Shown: in pieces, positions 9,576 to 18,120 of the stretch
Numbering within the stretch: position 1 is the first letter of the stretch
How the letters are laid out: each line of letters opens with the position of its first letter
Assembly (NCBI RefSeq): GCF_000166295.1
Contig: NC_017506.1
Location: forward strand, 3,720,001-3,784,000
DNA length: 64,000 nt
Source of the DNA: Marinobacter adhaerens HP15
GTDB taxonomy: Bacteria; Pseudomonadota; Gammaproteobacteria; Pseudomonadales; Oleiphilaceae
Reading direction: 5' to 3'
The notes under the pieces: model-generated
What the model saw: only the letters and a program-made list of their open reading frames with translations
What the model was told of the DNA's origin: nothing
The model's database searches: none
Made by a program: the position numbers and the translations under genes

Positions 9576-10442
9576 TCACATATAGGACGGTGCTTGTTCC
9601 ATAATTTCTTTAAAAGTACAGAACTCAACACCCTCGTGGCTTAACATGTAATCAATTAACCTTTCGTGCATAAGAAGGACTTGAGGCCTTCCCGAAACAT
9701 CTGGATGGATCGTCATTGGAAAAACCGCGAAATCGTATTCTCGATAAACCCAATCAAACTGGTCCTTCCACAATTCTTCAATTTGCCGTGGTGTGACAAA
9801 CCCATGACTGTTTGCCTGGTTTTTCACAAACATCATTGGGACTTCATCATCCAGGTACCAATTTGCAGGGATCTCAAGAAGGTCAGTCACCTGCCCTCTT
9901 TCGATCGGTTTCATCCACTCTGCGGCATCCTTTGAGTAGTCGATCTTCGTCCAACGATCATTCTTTCTCAGGTAATAGGGCTGGAAGTCGTGGTGCATCA
10001 GACTGTGGTCGTACTTGATGCCGCGAGAAAGCAAAAGATCGGCGGTGTTTTTACTGAACTCCCACCATGGCGCGACGTATCCAACTGGCCGCTGTCCACT
10101 GAAGCGCTCCACCAGTTCAATGGATTTGTCCAGGACGTCACGCTCTTGCTCGTACGTCATTGAAATCGGGTTTTCATGGCTATAGCCATGCAGCCCTACC
10201 TCATGCCCTGCCTCGACTATTTCCATGAATTGATTCGGAAAGCTTTCAATCGAGTGACCAGGAACAAACCAGGAGGCTTTGATCCCGAACCGATCAAACA
10301 GATCAATCAGTCGCGGAGTACCGACTTCGCCCGCAAAAACGCCTCTGGAGATATCGCTGGGTGAATCCTCGCCTCCATAGGAGCCAAGCCAGCCGGCGAC
10401 GGCGTCAAGATCTACTCCATAAGCAACCATTATTTTTTTCAT
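9576..10442 (-). CDS. CE4 deacetylase-fold hydrolase, HpPgdA / imidase-like
   Basis: A 288-residue protein of the NodB/CE4 fold, very like the Helicobacter pylori PgdA subgroup as I recall it ([20 protein letters not shown] near the start, [35 protein letters not shown] end). Metal ligands are visible: Asp11 or Asp13 and the HxxxH pair His85/His89. The subgroup contains peptidoglycan deacetylases, but the same fold includes PuuE allantoinase and cyclic imidases, which cut C-N bonds in rings. No signal peptide is present, arguing against a cell-wall substrate, and the neighbours are an amidase and an NCS1 permease. Start ATG 10442 follows GAGGTGATACCG; the gap to the amidase is 10 bp. Confidence 0.82.
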   Translation of the reverse strand: MKKIMVAYGVDLDAVAGWLGSYGGEDSPSDISRGVFAGEVGTPRLIDLFDRFGIKASWFVPGHSIESFPNQFMEIVEAGHEVGLHGYSHENPISMTYEQERDVLDKSIELVERFSGQRPVGYVAPWWEFSKNTADLLLSRGIKYDHSLMHHDFQPYYLRKNDRWTKIDYSKDAAEWMKPIERGQVTDLLEIPANWYLDDEVPMMFVKNQANSHGFVTPRQIEELWKDQFDWVYREYDFAVFPMTIHPDVSGRPQVLLMHERLIDYMLSHEGVEFCTFKEIMEQAPSYM

Positions 10443-10452
10443 CGGTATCACC

Positions 10453-11865
10453 TCAATGAGACACTGTGTCTGGTGTGTAAATGTTTTGTTTTGATAGCGC
10501 TGCTTCCAGGAAGAGCGCGGTTTTGAGAAGGAAATCGTCCTTGCCGGACGCCGCAGACAACTGAATAGACGTCGAAAACCCATTGGGGGCGTGGCCAATC
10601 GGAATGGCTATCGCTGGCATCCCAAGGTAATTCGCGTACATCGTGTTGCCGAGGATGAGTTTGTTGAACGCCTTGAATTCCTCGACGCCCTTTAGCACCG
10701 ATTCAATAGCAGGCGGTAGAATTTTTACTGTCGGCTGGAGAAGGATCTTGTTACCAATACTGGAAGACAGCTCCGCTCGCAGGTTTCTTCTTATCTTCTG
10801 CAAGAGTGCATAGCTCTTCCGATTGAGTAACGTTCCCTCTTTCAGTCTCTGCAAAATCTTCGGGTCGATATATGAGGTCAGTCCATTCTCAAATAATGCT
10901 TCGTACTGCTGGGCGGCCTCATGGGCGACCAGGCTTCCATGTATCTCGAAGAGCCGGTCAACTTCGGCGTAGGGTGAAAAATCAACCTCGTGAATCTCGA
11001 ACCCAAGGTTGGACAACAGATCCAGGGTTTTATCGAAATTGTCTTTGATGTGCGGATCACGTGGCTGGATCGATTTATTTCGAGGCACCAGAAACTCGGT
11101 TTGCTCGGAGAGCATTCGAAACTTCGGTATGGGGGCCAGACCTCTCAGGGCCTGATCCAGAATGACGCAGTCCTGTACTGTAAGAGCATTTATGCCCAAA
11201 TGATCCAGGGAGGGGGCGAGAGGGGCCACTCCCCTTAGGGGATACCTATCGAACGATGGCTTGAATCCGACGACGCCACAAAACGCAGCGGGGATCCGGG
11301 ACGATCCCGAGGTATCCGTACCCAGTGACACGGGCCACAGTCCGGAGGCGACACCTGCGGCACTTCCCGAAGACGAACCGCCTGTGATGTATTTCCCGGT
11401 AGTTGCTCGTGGATTAATGGGACTGCCAAACAAGTCGTTTGTCCCAACTCCAGAAAACGCCAACTCGGACAGATTTGTCTTCCCGCCGAAGACCATTCCC
11501 TGAAAACCAAGTCTTTCGACGGCCTCGGCATTTCTTTTTGCTGGCGGCGCGTTCCTGTATAGAAGAGAACCGCGAGAGGTAGTGCACCCTTCAACATCGA
11601 TAAGATCTTTTACTCCAAAAGGAATGCCGTCGAGCAATCCAAATTGCTCATCATTCAGATACCTTTTTTCACTGGAGCGAGCTTGGGCCAAAGAAGTTTC
11701 GCCCAGAGGCTCCACCAGGATCCCCTGGTTCTTGGAATACCCCTGTTTAAACCGAGTTTCCCTAAAGACATCGACCGGACTTAATCGACCTGATCTCATC
11801 CCAAAGCTAAGAGCCTCAATTCGACTTCTTAGGGCCCCCTCACGAAGAATTTCGCTAATTCTCAT
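10453..11865 (-). CDS. Amidase signature family hydrolase
   Basis: A 470-residue amidase with the Ser-cisSer-Lys triad in place: Lys86 in GVKD, the cis-Ser in [11 protein letters not shown] (about 164-166) and the nucleophile Ser188 in [11 protein letters not shown]. The usual GTDTGGS is changed to GTDTSGS, so one glycine near the oxyanion hole is a serine. The family hydrolyses amides, biuret, half-amides and Gln-tRNA; GatA is unlikely because no gatB or gatC is near. First gene of the five-gene operon. ATG 11865 is preferred over an adjoining GTG because GGAAGG is eight bases upstream. Confidence 0.87.
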   Translation of the reverse strand: MRISEILREGALRSRIEALSFGMRSGRLSPVDVFRETRFKQGYSKNQGILVEPLGETSLAQARSSEKRYLNDEQFGLLDGIPFGVKDLIDVEGCTTSRGSLLYRNAPPAKRNAEAVERLGFQGMVFGGKTNLSELAFSGVGTNDLFGSPINPRATTGKYITGGSSSGSAAGVASGLWPVSLGTDTSGSSRIPAAFCGVVGFKPSFDRYPLRGVAPLAPSLDHLGINALTVQDCVILDQALRGLAPIPKFRMLSEQTEFLVPRNKSIQPRDPHIKDNFDKTLDLLSNLGFEIHEVDFSPYAEVDRLFEIHGSLVAHEAAQQYEALFENGLTSYIDPKILQRLKEGTLLNRKSYALLQKIRRNLRAELSSSIGNKILLQPTVKILPPAIESVLKGVEEFKAFNKLILGNTMYANYLGMPAIAIPIGHAPNGFSTSIQLSAASGKDDFLLKTALFLEAALSKQNIYTPDTVSH

Positions 11866-11879
11866 CACAATTGCCTTCC

Positions 11880-11934
11880 AGGTATTGTTCTATTTTCGAA
11901 AGATAGCTGAAAATGACTATTGGATACAATACCT
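11880..11934. promoter_or_regulatory. Inverted repeat in the divergent amidase/GntR promoter region
   Basis: Perfect 9-bp arms AGGTATTGT (11880-11888) and ACAATACCT (11926-11934) are separated by 37 bp between the divergent amidase operon and the GntR gene. GntR/FCD regulators commonly bind sites with a TNGT...ACNA character. The two half-sites could bind the two winged-helix domains or two dimers. Assignment to the adjacent regulator is inference. Confidence 0.5.
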
Positions 11935-12024
11935 ATTTGTGATTAGCAAGGCTCTGTTAGGTCCAATTTGCATTACAGTGCAAAGTCGCTATGCTCCGAC
12001 AAGCGTTTCGGGAGGAAAAAGGCA

Positions 12025-13023
12025 TTGGCAAAACAAAGGGCTAGTGGGAAAAAACCGAATTTTGAGGTCATCAAGGACGCACTGGCGGCGGCGCTTGAAA
12101 GGAGAGCTTTTCCGGAAGGACAGGTTATTCTCGAGAGACCAATCGCTGAGATCTTCAAAACAAGTCGAGCCCCAGTAAGGCGCGCCCTGGCCGAGCTGCA
12201 TGAAGAAGGCAAGCTGTTTAAATTCGAAGGCAGAGGCTACAAAACCGACAACTCTGACATCATCCTGAGGGAGGAGATTCGCCCAGAGACGCTTGGTTTG
12301 GACGACGAAGCCCAGACTAGCGCTCCCGCAGAGGCTAGTATTATTGACGATGTCTACAGAGCGACTAAAAGGTCCACCTCAATCGCTATGACGTTTGGCC
12401 AATTCAGGATCCGCTCTGAAAAACATTCCCAGCATTTTGGAGTCAGCAGGACAATCTCCAGAGAAATTCTCGGCAAACTGATGGACGAAGGGCTTGTTGG
12501 AAAAGACAGTACCGGACACTGGATTACCGGGCCGCTCACGGCTCGGGATGTAAAGCAGGATTTTGAAACAAGACGGCTGTTAGAGCCTTACTCCCTTGAA
12601 ACCTGCGGACCCTTGATTCCGGTGGAACTTCTTGAGCAGATGAAACTTCGCCTCCAGGAAGCACTTGCGCGAACCCCTGAGGACAAGAATCCGAGTCTTT
12701 TGGAGACCATTGAAGCTGACCTTCATCAGCGATGCCACTCATTCAACCCGAATAAAAAAATCGCCAAATTTATCAACCAAAGCTTAACGCCTCTGGTTGT
12801 CGGGCTGGTTTTTAGCGACGCAGTAAGGGCGTCAGTTGAAAAACCTGGCCTTCGCGAGCACCTTACTATTATCGAGTCGCTGATCGCCGGGAAGCACTCT
12901 GAAGCTTCAGAGCATCTTCATGATCATTTGCTCAACGCAGAAACCAGGACTTTGGAAAGGATGAAGTCCCTATCCGTTATCCCAGAGCCTTCTTTGCCAA
13001 ACTACCTGATAAAAATTTCCTAA
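12025..13023 (+). CDS. GntR-family regulator with two winged-helix domains and an FCD domain
   Basis: Encodes 332 residues from TTG 12025, chosen because GGGAGG lies about nine bases upstream; no ATG is better placed. The first winged helix covers about residues 12-75 (ERPIAEIFKTSRAPVRRALA) and a second covers about 105-172 (KHSQHFGVSRTISREILGKL), followed by an all-helical FCD effector domain (about 175-330). Ordinary FadR/FCD regulators have a single winged helix, so the tandem arrangement is unusual. It diverges from the amidase operon with an inverted repeat in between, so it most likely controls that operon in response to its substrate or a product. Confidence 0.85.
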   Translation: MAKQRASGKKPNFEVIKDALAAALERRAFPEGQVILERPIAEIFKTSRAPVRRALAELHEEGKLFKFEGRGYKTDNSDIILREEIRPETLGLDDEAQTSAPAEASIIDDVYRATKRSTSIAMTFGQFRIRSEKHSQHFGVSRTISREILGKLMDEGLVGKDSTGHWITGPLTARDVKQDFETRRLLEPYSLETCGPLIPVELLEQMKLRLQEALARTPEDKNPSLLETIEADLHQRCHSFNPNKKIAKFINQSLTPLVVGLVFSDAVRASVEKPGLREHLTIIESLIAGKHSEASEHLHDHLLNAETRTLERMKSLSVIPEPSLPNYLIKIS

Positions 13024-13029
13024 AAAAAA

Positions 13030-13051
13030 GCCGGGCGAACTTCCGCCCGGC
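13030..13051 (-). terminator. Intrinsic terminator for the thioredoxin-like gene
   Basis: An 8-bp G/C stem (GCCGGGCG/CGCCCGGC) with a six-base loop is followed, reading the minus strand, by eight T residues (13022-13029). It starts only a few bases after the GntR stop and may also act weakly on that transcript, but the T-run is on the minus-strand side. Confidence 0.85.
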
Positions 13052-13101
13052 AAAGGGCTGACACTGTGCTAAGCCCAAACCTCCTGACAGAAAAACTACA
13101 T

Positions 13102-13551
13102 TTAAAAACTCCGCACCCAGCTGGCGAGAGCCCTCTCTGATTGCTCTCCATCTGCGTACCCCAATACCTCATTTCCCTGTAATAGCACCAATGTCGGAAC
13201 CGATTTGATGAAGAACTTAAAAGCAAGCTCTATCGACGCTTCGACATCTATTTCGACGACCTGATCGACCAACCCACTGTTCTGGAGCGCTGCCAATACA
13301 GAATTCTGTTGATCACGTTGCTGACCACAAGCAACATAAAATCTCAGCAAAACAAGCTGATTTCGAAAAACAATATCACCCAAATCAGCCAGCGATTGAA
13401 TCTGAGAAATTGCCACAGCAGCCTCCACCCAAAACAACATGCACGCGCTTTCCAACTCACGGCATATCCAAGCAAGCCCCACCTCTCCAGCCGAGCCATT
13501 CATCAAAGAAAGATACTGACTTTCTGTTTTCCGACCGCTGAACAGGCGCAT
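13102..13551 (-). CDS. Thioredoxin-like protein with degenerate active site
   Basis: The C-terminal 85 residues follow the thioredoxin fold: a first strand and helix (LVLLRFYVACGQQRDQQ), DVEASIELAFKFFIKSVPT with the cis-Pro, then GNEVLGYADGEQSERAL. The redox CxxC is replaced by ACGQQ, keeping only one Cys, so it is unlikely to act as a disulfide reductase. The N-terminal 60 residues match nothing I know. The start is uncertain: ATG 13551 lacks a strong ribosome site and the frame is open to a TTG at 13593. A strong terminator downstream supports real expression. Confidence 0.6.
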   Translation of the reverse strand: MRLFSGRKTESQYLSLMNGSAGEVGLAWICRELESACMLFWVEAAVAISQIQSLADLGDIVFRNQLVLLRFYVACGQQRDQQNSVLAALQNSGLVDQVVEIDVEASIELAFKFFIKSVPTLVLLQGNEVLGYADGEQSERALASWVRSF

Positions 13552-13593
13552 AACAACAAAGCGCTTACCGTGAGGTTTTGCATGGACGTACAA

Positions 13594-14155
13594 GTCGAAC
13601 GGTCGTACTCAGTATCGAGCTACCAAGTGCATCTCCATGGTAGAGAGTGAGCTGGGAGCATATTTGTTACGAAAAACAAAAGATAAATCTGGTTAGAAAC
13701 AGAAGAAGGGAAGAATTCTCTGCCATGCCGGTAAGATCACCCGGAATTCTGACGACGCCAAACCGTTAATTTCTTTAAACCACCGATACAAAATGCCAAG
13801 CAAAGGGGTTGGCTTCGATTTGTTCGTGGACACATCCAACAGCGCTTTGCAGTTTAAACTTGCCCCGAAATGCCCGAAGCCACTTTGAAAGGATGCGCCG
13901 AATGTTCTCTCGTTGAAATCGAGGACGAGCGGCTTTGAATCACACCTCAGCTTGGCAAGCTCCACTTAAGCCGCTTCCAGAAGCGGATATAAAGATTATT
14001 AATGCGTCAGTTTACAGGTCCCGAACGTCACGAGATCTGGGATCAGACTCAAATTGGACTGACACCCTCTCATTCTCTATTACCCCAAAAAACCTTTGAC
14101 CTGTGAGTTGCTCACAGGTTTTAGTCTATCGTTAATATTTTGGAGTTCGCCGTAT
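13594..14155. other. Gap with no firm gene; perfect 9-bp dyad at 14099-14119
   Basis: A 90-residue minus-strand frame (13693-13965) has no motif and no good ribosome site, so I do not call it. At 14099-14119 perfect arms ACCTGTGAG/CTCACAGGT close a 3-base loop and are followed by a short T stretch on the plus strand. It could be a terminator or an operator, but no plus-strand gene ends upstream. The A/T-rich composition of the island ends about here. Confidence 0.4.
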
Positions 14156-14257
14156 CGGTGCGGGGCGGGCTTCCGAAAACCACTGCAAGTACATCCGTGT
14201 ACGCTTGCTCTGAGCCGTCCATGGCTCAGAGCATTTTCGGAAGCCCGCCCCGCACCG
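14156..14257 (-). repeat. Intergenic palindromic element, copy A (twin ANGGA hairpins)
   Basis: Outer arms of 24 bp at 14156-14179 and 14234-14257 are perfect complements. Inside are a small hairpin (GTACA-TCCG-TGTAC), a CGCTTG linker and an inner hairpin at 14206-14233 with loop TCCA. Read on the minus strand, the loops show ACGGA and ATGGA. It lies 59 bp upstream of the merR start. Closest relative in the window is copy F at 56125, which is inverted relative to it. Confidence 0.9.
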
Positions 14258-14316
14258 ACACTCCTCCAACTGTAGTGATATGTTCCCGACAATCTCCTAC
14301 TGGGGAGTTGAGGCAA

Positions 14317-14760
14317 ATGAAAGTAAAAGAAATTGCACAAGCCGCTGGTGTTAATCCGGATACGGTGCGTTTCTACACCCGGGAAGAACTGCTCAAACCT
14401 ACCCGTAACCCGGACAACAACTACCAGCAATACGATACCGAGGATCTTCGACGGCTTCGCTTTGCCCGTAAGGCCCGTCAGCTGGGGTTTTCGTTGCCTG
14501 AAATTCGGCAGATTCTGGATCAGGCGGACGACCATCATTCGCCGTGTCCGATGGTTCGGGACGTGTTTCAACACCGGCTGGCAGAAGTTGAGCGGGAGAT
14601 TCGGGAATTGCAGCAGCTTCGCAAGCGAATGACCGCTGCACTGGCGGCCTGGCAGGACATGCCGGATGGTACGCCGGATGGTCATACCATTTGCCGGCTG
14701 ATCGAACACTGGGATGATCCGGCGCCCTGTTGCAGGGCAAACGAACAGAACGAGGGGTGA
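14317..14760 (+). CDS. MerR-family heavy-metal regulator
   Basis: A 147-residue MerR protein: winged helix at about 1-70 (MKVKEIAQAAGVNPDTVRFY), a dimer-forming helix at about 80-112 and a metal-binding tail. Cys77 and Cys126 line up with metal ligands of the CadR/ZntR/PbrR branch, and a vicinal Cys138-Cys139 pair ends the protein. The C-x7-C loop of CueR is not present, although the gene downstream is a Cu-type ATPase. It is co-directional with copA and 6 bp from it, so it probably regulates its own operon. ATG 14317 has GGGGAG and GAGG upstream. Confidence 0.9.
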   Translation: MKVKEIAQAAGVNPDTVRFYTREELLKPTRNPDNNYQQYDTEDLRRLRFARKARQLGFSLPEIRQILDQADDHHSPCPMVRDVFQHRLAEVEREIRELQQLRKRMTAALAAWQDMPDGTPDGHTICRLIEHWDDPAPCCRANEQNEG

Positions 14761-14766
14761 TTCTGG

Positions 14767-17388
14767 ATGACTGATACACCTGTTCTACAAACAACCCTCA
14801 GCATTTCCGGAGCTTCGTGCCAGGGCTGTGCGAAGAAGATTCGTAACGCCCTGGAGCCGTTGACCGGTGATACCGGGCTGGTTGACGTCGATCTGGAAAA
14901 ACAGACCGTGGCCTTGCCGGAGGGAGTGGATGCCTCTGAGGCCGCGCGTATTGTTACCGAGACTGGTTACCCGGCTGAGCCTTTTGAAGAAGACGCCAAG
15001 CCGGGCAGTTGCTGTTCTCCAGCCCATCAGGATAAGGGTCACTCCAACGACAGCGCCGAAGACCGGGCAACCGGTGAACGTTCGGCACCTGCCAGCTCTG
15101 ACGCGACAACCGGAGCGGATGAGCAGATTCATCTTTCGGTGACAGGTGCGACCTGTGCCTCTTGTGTCAATACGATTGAAAAGGCCCTGATGTCGGTTTC
15201 CGGGATCAGCCATGCGCATATGAACCTGGCAGACAACACCGCCACCGCCACGGGGGATGCCGATCCCGAGTCACTTGTGAAGGCGGTTGAGAGTGCTGGT
15301 TATGGCGCCAGCGTGATTGCGGACGAGGACGAAGCCGATGACCGCAAGCAGGAGGAAGACCGGAAACAGTACAAGACCCTACTGGTGAAGATGGCAGTGA
15401 GTCTGGGCCTGGGGCTTGGGTTGATGGTCTGGGGTATGGGCTTCGGAACCATGATGGTGACGGACGCCAACCAGGGCACCTGGCTCGGACTGGGTCTGTT
15501 GACGCTGACCGTGATGGCCGCCACCGGCGGGCATTTCTACACCGGTGCCTGGAAGGCGTTCCGTCACCACAACGCCAACATGGACACCCTGATTGCCCTG
15601 GGTACCGGCACCGCCTGGCTCTATTCCATTGTCGTGGCGAGTATTCCCGGTGCGCTCCCGGAAATGGCGCGCCATGTCTACTTTGAGGCCTCGGCGATGA
15701 TTATCGGCCTTATCAATCTGGGTCAGGCGCTGGAGCTTCGGGCTAAAGGCAAGACATCAGAGGCGGTTCGCAGATTGCTGGACCTGCGGGCAAAAACGGC
15801 GCGGGTGATTCGCGATGGTGAAGAGCAGGATCTTCCGGTCGAGGAGGTTCGCAAGGGCGACCATATTCGGGTAAGGCCCGGGGAGAAATTGCCGGTCGAT
15901 GGTGTCATCGCCGAAGGCTCCACCCGCATGGATGAGAGCATGCTCACGGGTGAGCCCATGCCGGTGAGCAAATCCGAAGGCGATGAGGTTTCTGCCGGTA
16001 CCCTGAATACCCACGGTTCGATTGTCTATGAGGCTACCCGGGTAGGCAGTGAAACCGCGCTGGCGCAGATCATCAAGCTGGTGAAAAAAGCCCAGGGCTC
16101 CAAACCGGCTATCGGGCGGCTTGCCGACAAGATTTCATCGGTGTTTGTGCCCACCGTGATGCTGATTGCGGTAGTCGCGGCGCTGGTCTGGTACAACGTT
16201 GGGCCGGAACCGGCCGTGGTTCACATGATGGTGGCAGCCACCACGGTGCTGATTATCGCCTGCCCCTGTGCCCTGGGCCTGGCGACCCCGATGTCGGTGA
16301 TGGTCGGAGTTGGCAAGGCTGCGGAGTACGGCGCGCTGATTCGTCAGGGCGATGCCCTGCAAACCGCCGGCAAGCTGGACCTGGTCATACTGGATAAAAC
16401 CGGCACCATCACCGAAGGCCATCCTGCTGTCACCCGGGTTCATGCCATCGACGGAGATGAGCAGCGGCTGCTGGTCCTGGCGGCCGGGCTGGAACAACAC
16501 TCCGAGCATCCCCTGGCCGAGGCCGTTCTGGAGAAAGCGAAAGCTCAAAGTGTGCAGCCCGCGAAGGTGACCGGTTTTGAAGCACTGAACGGCAAAGGGG
16601 TGCAAGGTAAACTCGACGGAGAGCCCCTGCGTCTGGGCAACCGCCGCTGGCTGGAAGACCAGGGCATTGGACTGGACGGACTGGCTGAGGCCGCCCGCGC
16701 AATAACCGAGGAGGCCGGCACGCCCCTGTTCCTGGCATTGGGCAACGAGGCCCTCGGCGTCATTGGGGTAGCCGATGCGATCAAACCGGACTCCAAGGCC
16801 GCTATCCGACGACTCCACGAAGCTGGTATCAAGGTGATGATGGTCACCGGCGATGTCGACGCCACTGCAAGGGCAATCGCCAAAAAAGCCGGTATCGATG
16901 ACTATCGCGCGGAAGTTCTTCCTGAAGACAAGGCCGAGGTAGTCAGCGAAATGCGCGGCAAAGGCCACGTTGTTGCTATGGTCGGCGATGGCATCAACGA
17001 CGCCCCGGCCCTGGCGGCGGCGGACGTCGGCTTTGCCATTGGCACCGGAACGGATGTTGCCATTGAGAGCGCAGGCATCACCCTGATGCGCGGTTCGCTA
17101 CACGGCGTGCCCGATGCCATCGAGATCTCCCGGGCCACCGTAAAAAACATTCACCAGAACCTGTTCGGTGCGTTCGTATACAACACCATGGGTATTCCGG
17201 TGGCCGCCGGCCTGCTCTACCCGGTCTGGGGAATACTGATGAGCCCGATTCTGGCCGGCGCTGCCATGTCGCTGTCTTCGGTGACGGTGGTTTCGAACGC
17301 CAACCGTTTGAGGTTGTTCCGAACCAGTCACCGTCCGGAACGGAGCGACAGCAAGAGTGATCCGAAAGAGCAACAGGAGCGGAACTGA
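14767..17388 (+). CDS. copA: Copper-exporting P1B-type ATPase
   Basis: An 873-residue heavy-metal ATPase. Two N-terminal metal-binding domains carry CQGC (residues 18-21) and CASC (130-133). Eight membrane segments follow in the P1B order, with the TGEP actuator motif, CPC at 499-501 in the sixth transmembrane helix, DKTGT with phosphorylated Asp543, the HP motif (SEHPLAEA) and [10 protein letters not shown]. The YN and MSS residues in the last two helices fit Cu+ specificity. It pumps Cu+ from cytoplasm to periplasm. The 100-residue linker between the metal-binding domains is polar and includes a CC pair. Expressed with merR upstream and two small copper-linked genes downstream. Confidence 0.95.
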   Translation: MTDTPVLQTTLSISGASCQGCAKKIRNALEPLTGDTGLVDVDLEKQTVALPEGVDASEAARIVTETGYPAEPFEEDAKPGSCCSPAHQDKGHSNDSAEDRATGERSAPASSDATTGADEQIHLSVTGATCASCVNTIEKALMSVSGISHAHMNLADNTATATGDADPESLVKAVESAGYGASVIADEDEADDRKQEEDRKQYKTLLVKMAVSLGLGLGLMVWGMGFGTMMVTDANQGTWLGLGLLTLTVMAATGGHFYTGAWKAFRHHNANMDTLIALGTGTAWLYSIVVASIPGALPEMARHVYFEASAMIIGLINLGQALELRAKGKTSEAVRRLLDLRAKTARVIRDGEEQDLPVEEVRKGDHIRVRPGEKLPVDGVIAEGSTRMDESMLTGEPMPVSKSEGDEVSAGTLNTHGSIVYEATRVGSETALAQIIKLVKKAQGSKPAIGRLADKISSVFVPTVMLIAVVAALVWYNVGPEPAVVHMMVAATTVLIIACPCALGLATPMSVMVGVGKAAEYGALIRQGDALQTAGKLDLVILDKTGTITEGHPAVTRVHAIDGDEQRLLVLAAGLEQHSEHPLAEAVLEKAKAQSVQPAKVTGFEALNGKGVQGKLDGEPLRLGNRRWLEDQGIGLDGLAEAARAITEEAGTPLFLALGNEALGVIGVADAIKPDSKAAIRRLHEAGIKVMMVTGDVDATARAIAKKAGIDDYRAEVLPEDKAEVVSEMRGKGHVVAMVGDGINDAPALAAADVGFAIGTGTDVAIESAGITLMRGSLHGVPDAIEISRATVKNIHQNLFGAFVYNTMGIPVAAGLLYPVWGILMSPILAGAAMSLSSVTVVSNANRLRLFRTSHRPERSDSKSDPKEQQERN

Positions 17389-17504
17389 TGGAAACACTAC
17401 TGGTCAACGTCGGAGGTCTTGCCCTGATGGCAGCCATCGTCTGGTGGTTCTGGCTTTCCGGTTCTGACGACACAGGCTCCAATGAGCATGAACATCACCA
17501 CTGA
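17388..17504 (+). CDS. 38-residue membrane microprotein with His-rich tail
   Basis: Starts at ATG 17388 inside the copA stop (TGATG overlap), with AGGAG eight bases upstream. The product has one hydrophobic, Trp-containing segment (LALMAAIVWWFWLSG) and a short acidic tail ending EHEHHH. Translational coupling to copA and the His tail suggest a small subunit or chaperone that helps the ATPase pass copper at the membrane; that is inference. It is short enough to be missed by ordinary gene finders. Function is not established. Confidence 0.72.
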   Translation: METLLVNVGGLALMAAIVWWFWLSGSDDTGSNEHEHHH

Positions 17505-17514
17505 GGTATTCGCC

Positions 17515-17964
17515 ATGAAAAAACACACCCTGGCTTTTGGCCTGATGGCAGCCCTGGGATTCAGCACCACGGCGCTGGCAGCCGGTGCAGCCCAGAGCAT
17601 ACACGTCTACAAATCCCCAACCTGCGGCTGCTGCGGTGACTGGATTGATCACCTGGAAGAAAATGGCTTCGAGGTGGAGGCGACCAACACCAACGACATG
17701 GGCAGGATCAAGGCCGATGCCGGTCTGATCGCCGGTCTGGGTAGCTGCCACACCGCCTTTATCGGCGACTACGTCATTGAAGGCCACGTTCCGGCCGACG
17801 ACATCAAGCGCCTGATCAGCGAAGCGCCCCGGGCCAAAGGCCTCAGTGTGCCGGGTATGCCCATCGGATCTCCGGGCATGGAGATGGGCGACCGGAAAGA
17901 CCATTACAAGGTCATCCTGTTCAACGAGTCAGGACAGACACGGATTTTTTCCGAACATAACTAG
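17515..17964 (+). CDS. Exported DUF411 protein, copper-associated
   Basis: A 149-residue protein with a signal peptide (about 1-22, ending ALAAG) and a DUF411 domain. The thioredoxin-like start carries a Cys cluster, Cys37, Cys39 and Cys40 (TCGCC), and a further Cys-His (GSCHTAFIG), plausible Cu(I) ligands; a Met-rich segment (PGMPIGSPGMEMG) near the end could also bind copper. DUF411 genes often sit in copper-resistance loci. ATG 17515 has GAGG upstream and lies 10 bp after the microprotein, so merR-copA-microprotein-DUF411 looks like one operon. Confidence 0.88.
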   Translation: MKKHTLAFGLMAALGFSTTALAAGAAQSIHVYKSPTCGCCGDWIDHLEENGFEVEATNTNDMGRIKADAGLIAGLGSCHTAFIGDYVIEGHVPADDIKRLISEAPRAKGLSVPGMPIGSPGMEMGDRKDHYKVILFNESGQTRIFSEHN

Positions 17965-18120
17965 TATTGATCGCCAGGCAGGGGTCGTTGCATCAGCGGC
18001 CCTTGCGACACTGATTCCCTACCGAAACGTTCCCTGCCCTGTCTGTTTTTTCTACACTCTGATTAACCAGTGTTCTATCATTGGCGCCCAGAAACCCAGA
18101 AAAACCGAGAGGGACCCTCG

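Noticed and set aside
10453..11865. GatA subunit of the Glu-tRNA amidotransferase
   Set aside because: No gatB or gatC, altered GTDTSGS motif, and a catabolic operon context.
13693..13965. 90-residue minus-strand frame
   Set aside because: No motif or convincing ribosome site; could be a remnant, but nothing supports a function.
14156..14257. Palindromic elements as insertion sequences or MITEs with target duplications
   Set aside because: I found no flanking target-site duplications and no transposase; the arms vary between copies, unlike MITE ends.
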